From assembly GCA_003952965.2 (NCBI GenBank), contig RXIC02000502.1, positions 48,066 through 112,065 of the forward strand: a stretch of 64,000 bases of DNA, written 5' to 3'. How positions within the stretch are numbered: position 1 is the stretch's first letter; the number at the start of each line of letters is the position of its first letter. The notes under the pieces are model-generated. The model saw only the letters and a list, made by a program, of their open reading frames with translations. It searched no databases and had not been told where the DNA came from. The DNA is from Morella rubra (Eukaryota > Streptophyta > Magnoliopsida > Fagales > Myricaceae). Below are positions 56,647 through 64,000 of the stretch, in pieces. A program made the translations under genes and the position numbers.

Positions 56647-58650
56647 AAACCCAAGTTCTGGCGCGTGACGCAGTGGGAGAAAGTGTTAGGGTCCCCGGTC
56701 AAGGACTCCAAAACAAGCACCAACTTCCCCGTAAGTGATCCACTTCAATACCACACGATCTTCCAGACTAGTGGTACCCAATCAACTCCAATACCACACG
56801 ATCCTCCGACCAATGAAAGTAATACGACAATATAAATAGGATCTAACACTCCGAGCATGAAAAATAACTCACTATTATGATAAAAGGAACGTGGTCTAAG
56901 GATTTCAAGTTCTTCGAACACAAGAACAAGAACAAGAACAAGAACAATCTCGATCAAGGGTTAGTTAGCCCAAGAACGGGTACCCAGACTAGGTTATTAG
57001 CCTAGAATGAATCTCAAATGCCAAGGTTATTAGCCTTGACACCGACTTAGCATATACGTGCCTATGCTGGGCCAAAACACTCCCCGAAAGCACTTAAGCT
57101 CTCCAAGACTCTACCATTCTTTCGATATTCTCTGGATGCCCAACACTAATGCACCTACAGGTGTTTATATAGACATCCTTAGGTGCTTATAAATCCTAAT
57201 GGACACAAATCAAATCTAAATCAAATCACCGATCTTTAGGAGTCAATCTCATCGATCAAGTAGATTTGATATAACATGCCTAATAAACCGAACTCAAAAA
57301 GGAAAGATAATATTCTAGACTTTCGGAGAACATCCAAATCTAGAAGATACGATTCATCGTATCGCTTCAAGGAAGGAAACCCATCGCCAAAGATATTTCC
57401 ATATAAAGCGTGATCGCGCTACCGCTACTCTCTGAGCTAGTCTTGAGCTGGTCATGATCGGTCTGCGATTGGCTGGTTTGCATGCCAGCCATAAGTATCG
57501 CTGGGCTCCTAGTCGGTCAGGCTTGGGCTGTCCTGGTCGGTCGCATGTTTGGCGCCCTGGTCGGAGCCTGCCTGGGCGGCCCCTCGGTCACAGTCTGTCC
57601 TGAGGTCGGCATGCTTGCTGCTGGTCGGTTGCCTCTGGCGACGATCGGCTGCCCGCTTTGGCTGCCCTGTTCGGTCAGCTTGCCTTGATCGGTCGGCAAT
57701 ATTTCTGTTGCGCGCACGGGGCGTGTTAGGAGCTCACTGGTCGGTCACTAGTGCCGCCTCTTGCCCCTCATCTTCCCACTCGTGGTAGTCTAGGCCGTGG
57801 TTTCCACTGGGGATCCTGTCAGAAAGTCGAAGTTTGCATTAGAGAAGGTGGTTCTTCCAACAATTCCTTGAATAGGCTGGTGGAGATGCTCATGTCTCTT
57901 AAATAATGTTAATTCCATTTCCTTCCGCTTTCTATGATCTGATCAGTATATTATTCCTTTCTCCCAAACAAACATTTGCTTTAGTTATTTATTGATTATT
58001 TATTGATTTTACCCAATGATCAGAGGGTGAATCCAAAACTCAAATTATCTGAATCAATAAAACTAGAATTGAACTATTATAAATCCATCATTCACACCTT
58101 GTCCCCATAAGGTTTGCAATTTCGTTTGTCCTATTTTGATTCTACTTCCATTGAAACCCAAGTCCCCCCCCCCCCAAAACACAAAGACAAAACACACAAT
58201 GGAAGAACCAAACATAAAAAGAAAAGAAAAAGGGGAAACACACTCTTCGGGAAGGTTAATACTAACTCGATGAACAACCTTCGCCACACCACCAACAAGC
58301 AAGCAAAGAGTACTAATTAGTTAGAAACTGTAGAAAATGTCCGGGGACTGATTTATCATTTATTGTTCCCTCCAAAATTTAGGGTTCTCAAATCTTGTTA
58401 ACAAATGAAAATGGGAACAAAATATTAATAAATTCCTAAATAATCTACAAAATAAATTCGAAATAGGCTAAGGGAGAACAATTAACAAATTGAACAATGA
58501 AGAGTTGAATCATTGATATATTGACATCCCCAAGCCCATTCGCCCATCTCCTGTAACTTTCTATGACTATGAACTAAATTCTAATCGGCTAAATTCGAAA
58601 TAGGTAGAACAAATTGAAGTATCAAGTATGAACGTCTACCTGCCTCTGCC
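56647..58650. other. repeat-rich spacer, no gene
   Basis: 56680-56830 contains the phrase 'aataccacacgatc' twice (56748 and 56790) and a TATA-like tataaatagg (about 56832). An (aagaac)n microsatellite lies at 56920-56947. 57415-57720 is GC-rich with many GGTCGG and GGTCGGT words on plus. The open frames there (for example 57482-57688) have no domain and biased composition. 58150-58160 has a run of ten C. This may be LTR-derived sequence of an unidentified retroelement. Confidence 0.45.
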
Positions 58651-58960
58651 TGGCGCCTGGCGGCTAAGAGAGAGAGAGAAAAGAACACACTGAGAGAGAG
58701 AGAGAGAGCTGGTTGAGAGTCTGGACAACAGTGAGACTTGAGAGAGAGAGAGAGAGAGAGAGGCAGTAGGGAGAGAGAGTCGGCGCCGGGTTGGAGGAGA
58801 GCTGGAGAGAGGAGAGGCAGAGAGGGAGTTGGTGGTGGAGATCTGGAGAGGCAAAGAGGGAGAGAGAGCCGGCAGTGGAGGTCTGGAGAGGGAGAACTGT
58901 GAGAGAGGGAGGAGTGGAGGAGCAAGGAGGCGTCGGGAGAGGGAGAAAAATTGAATTAAA
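58650..58960. repeat. (GA)n-rich purine tract
   Basis: About 300 bp on plus is nearly all G and A, with pure (GA) runs at 58664-58677, 58692-58708 and 58739-58762. Open frames across it are low-complexity artefacts (Ser/Leu/Pro on minus). Such tracts can sit in plant promoters or be simple repeats. Confidence 0.8.
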
Positions 58961-59685
58961 ACTTTGTTTTTTTTTTTTTTAACCGAACGGAGAATACTGC
59001 ACAGGTTAAATTCGAGTCAAAATGAGCGAGTGTTGTAATGTATATGAAAATCTCAACGTAGTTGAAATTAAAAAAACGGTTGGTTGCTAACTTCAATCAG
59101 AGATCATTTAATGATAAATTATATAATCATATTTGTAAACTTTTCACAAATTTCAATAAATATATAATATTTATCAAACTTTTCACAAACTCTAAATAAA
59201 TAAATATGTAATGCAAAACACTTTCCAAATTAGTTTTAAGCCTATAGATTTATTTTTAACGAACTCCAATAAAAATCAATCTCAACAACGTTTTGAAATC
59301 AAAATAAAAAATAATAATGAAGGAACTTCAGGAACAACCCAAGCATTTTCCCATTCATAGCCTATAGACGGTTAGTATATTTATATGCTTTCTGTTGTAA
59401 CTTTCCTTACATATCTCATTGACAATAGTATGAATTATATGTATACACCATTTCCAATAAGTCCTTTCAAATCCACATTTATCTTATTTCCTTTCATGCG
59501 AAACTTAGCACAAAGACAGAAAATGAAGGCTAATACGTAGGAGTTGAAGCTTTGTCCTGGCCACCCTGAGAAGATAATTTCTGTGGATCCCCACGAAAAC
59601 GTTAGGTGAGTTTTCAATTTTTTTATTTTTTGGGTGGATATACTGGCCCTCTCTGATCTCTTTCCTGAACAACTATTAGAGAGGT
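58961..59685. other. spacer, nothing recognised
   Basis: A/T-rich; no gene motif noticed on either strand. Confidence 0.45.
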
Positions 59686-59812
59686 CGGGGGGGGGGGGGG
59701 GGGGTGGAATTATAGAGAGATTTGGGAATTAGCGTTTTGGTTGGGGGTACGTAGTACGTACCAAGAGATCGTCTTTGAACTGTTAGAATGTACTTCGAGG
59801 TCATGTGCTCTG
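59686..59812 (+). repeat. direct repeat, copy A
   Basis: It begins with a G-run (59687-59704) and reads through 'gaattatagagagattt', 'gtacgtagtacgtaccaaga' and 'gaatgtacttcgaggtcatg' to 'tgctct'. It is nearly identical to 60556-60678. The palindromic GTACGTAGTACGTAC core is intact. Confidence 0.9.
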
Positions 59813-60147
59813 CTTGTCAAGACTAATGGAACTTCCACTACGGCCCTAGAGAGAGGAGATATTTATCATCAACAATTAACCACAATCTATTGACTTGGGA
59901 CATCAATTTTAAGCAGCAACAAGGAAGATAAGAAATGTAAGGTACATATATATGTCTGTTGTGTTTTCTTGTTGTTTTCCAAATCCTTCTATACTTTTTC
60001 TTTTTCAACTTTCTTTTCAGTACGGCTGAACTATAGCTGCTCCATGAAATTAAATCAGCATCTAGTGGCTTATATATGAATATTGCGATAGTCTCTCCAC
60101 ATTTTAATAAACTTCTATAATTGCCTTGAATTGAAAGAAAGAAAGAA

Positions 60148-60545
60148 AATGCAATTTTTGCCCTCAACTATTGAGATTCTAACACTTTGCACCTCGTATT
60201 TTTGATTTTGTTACATTTATCCCTCAACTACCAAATATCTATACTTTGCACCTCATGTCATTAATTTGAACTGAAATTATTATTTTTTATTCAATGAAAT
60301 GATATTTACTTCTATTGCAAAATCACATGATAAAAAGAAATAAATAAATAAGAGGGTAGAATCATCGTTTCACTAAACATAAATAACAATTTCCGTCCTA
60401 CTTAAATGATAGGGATCAAAGTATAGACAATTGGTAGTTAAGAGAATACGAAATGTATCACAATTATAGTTGTCTAGAGTGCAAAGTATCATAACTCCGA
60501 TAGTGAAGGAGCGAAAAGTATATTTAATTAATCTTAAAAAAAAAA
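60148..60545. mobile_element. MITE-like repeat, complete copy
   Basis: The left end 'atttttgccctcaactattg ... acactttgcacc' pairs loosely with the right end '...tgcaaagtatcataactccg ... gcgaaaagtatattta' when inverted. It is about 400 bp and non-coding. Partial copies are at 1-190 and 40725-41000, which supports a repeated family. A target duplication could not be defined. Confidence 0.6.
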
Positions 60546-60555
60546 AGTGGGGGCG

Positions 60556-60678
60556 GAGGGTGGGGGGGGGCGGAATTATAGAGAGATTTCGGGAATTAGC
60601 GTTTTGGTTGGGGGTATGTAGTACGTACCAAGAGATCGTCTTTGAACTGTTAGAATGTACTTCGAGGTCATGTGCTCT
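60556..60678 (+). repeat. direct repeat, copy B, cut by CACTA-3
   Basis: This is the second copy of 59686-59812, differing at a few positions. It stops at 'catgtgctct', exactly where CACTA-3 begins. In copy A the sequence continues 'gcttgtcaag'. Confidence 0.9.
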
Positions 60679-60902
60679 CACTACTAGAAAATTGACTTTA
60701 GTGACGAAATTCTAGGTGACAAAATGAATTTTGTCACTAAAAGTCATTTTTAGTGACAAAAATGCTATTTTTGTCACAAAAAAAGGTTTTTCGTGACGAA
60801 ACTACTTTCGTCACCAATTTCATCACTAAAAGGTTTTTTTGTGACGAATAAAATTGTTGTACTAAAGTTAATCTTTTGGTTGACGGAAGTTTTGTCACCC
60901 AC

Positions 60903-61780
60903 CGATCGATCGGTAATAACGATGATCGGTTAAAGACGTTGAATTAAGAAGGACCGATCGTCGGATATATGAAGATCGATCGGCGAATGCACATTTATGA
61001 ATGGGCCGTCAATAGCGATCCATAGTGTCTAAGAAATCGGATCGATTTCGTAATATTTGGATGATACCAAAGGTTATATGAAACCTTTTTAACCCTTCTT
61101 CACTTTCGTATGAATTGTTTCCAGTGCGTGAATTATCTTTCATTGTTTCTACGTCAAAGGTACGTACTTATTTTTTTTTAAGCAATATTAAGCGGTTGTT
61201 CACTAGCGAATTTTTAGTTTTAGTTTGTAATTTGCTATATCATCCATTTAGAACCGTAAATGTATTTTTTTATTGTTGATGTATGTTTTTTAAGAGGTTT
61301 AGGATTGTTTTGGGATCATTTTTCGGGGTGATTTTGGGCCTGTTTTGGGGTTTTGGAATGTCTGTGTGTGTTCATTCCCATAACGATCGATCGCCTCCAT
61401 AGGCAATCGATCACTGTGTAAGTGCTAGGTCCAATGATCGATCGGTTAAATTCACCGATCTATCTGAATTTGGTACGGAGCGATGATGTTGTCTCTCTCT
61501 GAAACTGTCGTTTACATTTGGGCTCGATCGTGTCTATAGACGATTGATCGTTATTGTTATCGTCGATCGCTTACAACCTAAGCGATCGATCGTAAGTACG
61601 ATGTGAAGCGTAGCGTTTTGATTAAGTGGCGGCGATGATCGTATTCATTGGTGGCGATCGATCCCTTTAGTGATACTGTGCGTTTGGTTGCATGGACGAT
61701 CGATCGTCTGTGCACTGAAACGCGTCGTTTTAACCGATAGCGTTCATCGGTGATTAATCGCCATTTAGTGATCGATCGGC
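60903..61780. repeat. CACTA-3 subterminal repeats (CGATCGATCG)
   Basis: The 10-bp palindrome CGATCGATCG is exact at 60903, 61384, 61583 and 61697. GATCGATCGG variants are near 60974, 61435 and 61771, and many single CGATCG or GATCGAT words lie between. No other part of the window has this density of the word. Confidence 0.85.
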
Positions 61781-61940
61781 AATTTAATGATCGATTAGTG
61801 TCAGTTACAAACGATCGCTGTTTGTTTCAACTTCATTAATAATTACGTGATTGGTTGATTTTTTTTTTTTTTTTCAAGTATTACGTTATTGTGATTGCAT
61901 ATTAAACATATTTATATACAACTTTTGCAGTATACATAAA

Positions 61941-62897
61941 ATGTCAGGAGTTAAAGTGCACGCACAACGAGAACCGGACGGGATCGTCGTCCCAAGAGCA
62001 AGAAGTCGTTGATCCAATGATGACCTTGGAGAAGGCGAATGGAGTACCTGAGGGGGCGGCCAGTGGCCAAAGAACGTCCTGTGACGCTCTCTGATTTTGA
62101 CCAATTATTGTACGAGGAGCACTCCCTCTACCAGCTCTTCGAGTACCAGGGATTTCTTCATCAGCTCTTGTGGACTGAGGGGTTTTGCGTGAATGTAGTT
62201 GTGCAAGATTTCTTCTGTGCACTCGTCTCAGTAGATAGAGCACCTGAGGTGCAGCTAGAGGTGCGAGGGCATGCAGTTCTTATTCTTGGCCAGACGTCAT
62301 TGCGATTTCTTAAATTGCCCCGGCCCGAGAGCCTCTGTTTCCCGACAGTACCCCTGCTGGATGAACAGAGGACATCTGAGCAGGATTTGTGGACGCTGAT
62401 GACTACGAAGACCTTTGCAGTGGTGGGCAGCATAATCAAGCAGAGTGAGTTCAGTGTGTTTTGGTGGATTTTGCACCTTATCTGGATACGACCGTCGGAT
62501 GGCAGACTATTCCATGAGTCCGTTACGGAGAGCTAGTGCATGCTCTTTATATGGTCGCGAACGGATGTGTTTGCTGTATGTTGGTTAATTTGGATGAGGC
62601 TTGGGGAAAAAAAAAAAAAAAATTAGGAATATAGCTCCTACGGATGTTATCTGACTCAGTTTCATGATTCTCGGGAGTGTGATTGCTACTTCGATTACAT
62701 GTAAGGAGGATTAGAGTGCGCTAAAAGTTCATTTCTGTAGGAGCCGGGGCAGGAGGGGGCATTGACATTGACGGGTTTCGCTGGTAGAGCTAGGGCGGTG
62801 GGCCGAGGGAGGCATATGGCGTATCGATGGCTAAGTGTGAGGCCTGACTATGGACGACGGAGCCACCTTGAGGGCTCTCCATGGGGTGAGCAGTTTT
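61941..62897 (+). pseudogene. accessory transposon protein of CACTA-3
   Basis: ATG 61941 opens MSGVKVHAQREPDG and stops after 23 codons; a second frame then runs 62039-62536. This part holds 'RPVAKERPVTLSDFDQLLYE', 'EGFCVNVVVQDFFCALVSVD' and 'FLKLPRPESL', which line up with the CACTA-1 protein (RPVVIERVVRLRDF, DLVSDFYAQV, GLLRP). Its end, 'SEFSVFWWILHLIWIRP', resembles CACTA-2 (ASFLWIMHLIYAPPL). A further open segment at 62742-62897 (arginine/glycine-rich) may be a second exon. This is the best-kept copy of the accessory gene in the window. Function unknown. Confidence 0.6.
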
Positions 62898-63070
62898 TTG
62901 CGGATTGACAGCCTGGTCGGGCCGCTAGTAAAGGATTCCTACAGCTGTTAGAGGCAGAGTGCCCGTCATTAGGGGCAGCTGAAGGAGCATATTTTCTTTG
63001 CACAAGTAGTGCTGGCATTTCTCTAGTCATCCCGTGTTGTTCAACTGCCTGGCGAAGGTTTGTTTTTCCC

Positions 63071-64000
63071 TTCCCAGTATATTTGGGCCCAATATTTTCG
63101 GAAGGGAATGGAGCCTTTTACGCCGTCTCTTTTCTTAATTATTTCTTTTTTGGGGGTATTAAAATATGGAGGGTTTTAATGGAGTTTTAAAAACATATTA
63201 TTTTTAAAATGACATCACCTTTTGGGGTTTTAACACCATACCTTAAATATTTTATTCTTCCATCTCGTCCATTTCTACAATTGATTACGTGCAAGTCAGG
63301 TGTTAATTAATATATAGTTATATGACATGATGTATGTCTTAAACCTTAATAAAATTATAATGTCATTTTATGGTTTAAGAGTGATTTGTCAATTTTAAAA
63401 TCTTATAAAAATTATAATGTCAGTTTGAACTTGTAATGCACGCCAGGTGCTCGGTCGAATGCCCAAGAATTCACTAAGTTTGTTATTCATGCACAATTGT
63501 ATATAAAAGCACGAGCTCTATACAGAGCATATTCCAAAAGTGAAATATCGTCTTTATTGCGAATTTGTCATAGTTTATGAATCTAGAAGAAGTTAGAAGT
63601 TTCTTTCATTTTTAATGCAACATAGAAGGTCGTATTAACTACATTTCCTCCAAAAGACAAAAAGTTAACAAAGCCTAGTTCTAGCCGCAACAGTCATCTT
63701 CAGATTTTGCAATATTGCAATATTCTGCTCAAAGTGCTGCCTTTCAAGTGCGTTAAATTGAGGGAGAAAATAAAAACATTTTACCATCTTGCGAGACTTT
63801 TGTTGCTTTAAAACTTCCCTTTAAAATAAAATACTCAAAACGTAGCGAAAACAGTAACGTTTTTGGGATTCGTGCAAATTCCTACTCAACAAAGAGACCT
63901 CATTTCAGTTGAAGTGGATGCTTTAAGATTTAATAACTTTGCTGAATCTAGAAGGGTTTGAATAGGTTCTATTTTTTTCTTGAATTCTATAACCACTTAA
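63071..64000. other. A/T-rich end of the window, no gene
   Basis: There is no coding motif. A TATA-like tatataaaag (about 63498-63507), followed by no clear ORF within the window, may belong to a promoter for something beyond 64000; this is weak. Confidence 0.4.

Larger units (their letters stand above)
60679..63070 (+). mobile_element. CACTA transposon, CACTA-3, left part
   Basis: The left end is CACTACTAGAAAATTG. TCT at 60676-60678 is the presumed left target duplication. The terminal 150 bp repeats 'gtgacaaaat/gtgacgaaa' as in CACTA-2. An array of CGATCGATCG follows (60903-61780) and then the accessory gene (61941-62900). No TNP2, no TNPA and no right end (…TAGTAGTG) is seen before 64000, so the element either continues outside the window or is truncated near 63070; the given end is only where recognisable content stops. 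Confidence 0.8.

Noticed and set aside
57482-57788. Overlapping open frames on both strands in the GGTCGG block
   Set aside because: They are caused by low-complexity GC-rich repeats; open in several frames at once, with no motif.
58581-58925. Ser/Leu/Pro-rich 114-residue frame on minus and a Gly/Arg/Glu frame on plus
   Set aside because: These are translations of the (GA)n tract, open in several frames.
60679-64000. A complete third CACTA within the window
   Set aside because: No right terminus (inverse of CACTACTAG) and no TNP2 or TNPA segment was found before 64000.
1-64000. CRISPR arrays, operons, bacterial promoters, tRNA or rRNA genes
   Set aside because: The sequence is plant nuclear DNA. 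The regular short repeats present are transposon subterminal repeats with irregular spacing, and no tRNA-like cloverleaf or rRNA stretch was noticed by eye.

Overview
The window is nuclear DNA from a plant, almost certainly a eudicot and perhaps a woody one (the last point is a guess). The evidence is GT-AG introns, plant-only gene families (L-type lectin receptor kinase, class I small heat-shock protein, UGT76-type glycosyltransferase, plastid xylose/proton symporter-like gene) and a dense nest of plant transposons. Only one long gene is intact, the lectin receptor kinase at 42645-44669 (minus). The other host genes are broken.

Layout. 278-7532 is a Mutator-like element (MULE) with about 270-bp terminal inverted repeats, a decayed MURA transposase and an antisense GRF-zinc-finger gene. 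7845-20291 is a UGT76-like pseudogene. Its second exon is split by an 11-kb CACTA element (CACTA-1, 8968-20042, 3-bp target duplication ACT), and its 3' part is cut off by a 4.66-kb Copia retrotransposon (20292-24951, two 219-bp LTRs). A small TAA-flanked Harbinger-type MITE follows (25035-25231). 27345-41615 is a pseudogene of the chloroplast D-xylose-proton symporter-like 3 family. Eleven exon remnants can be traced; a second CACTA (CACTA-2, 28837-38297, target duplication TCA) sits in its fifth intron, and a truncated LINE lies where one or more later exons are missing.

42645-44669 is the receptor kinase. Its upstream region exists twice (44708-45045 and 46225-46635), with a hAT-type MITE (8-bp duplication) and a LINE tail between the copies. 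47036-48800 is a 5'-truncated LINE with reverse transcriptase and RNase H. 49205-49885 is a fold-back element. 50269-50749 is a class I small heat-shock protein gene with one frameshift. 51650-56646 holds remnants of Copia elements on the minus strand. A Pack-MULE (54300-56205, perfect 9-bp duplication) landed exactly at the LTR/primer-site junction of one of them; it carries pieces of a ZOP1-like splicing-factor gene and an LRR gene. 56647-60678 is repeat-rich non-coding DNA. A third CACTA starts at 60679 and its right end is not in the window.

The most interesting pattern is shared by the three CACTA elements. Each has its own palindromic subterminal repeat (GTTCGAAC, GTCCGGAC, CGATCGATCG), and each carries an extra gene of the plant 'putative transposon protein' type between the subterminal array and the transposase region. 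The extra gene is clearly homologous between CACTA-1 and CACTA-3 and weakly similar in CACTA-2. This looks like co-diversification of a DNA-binding accessory protein and its sites, which is an inference from sequence alone.
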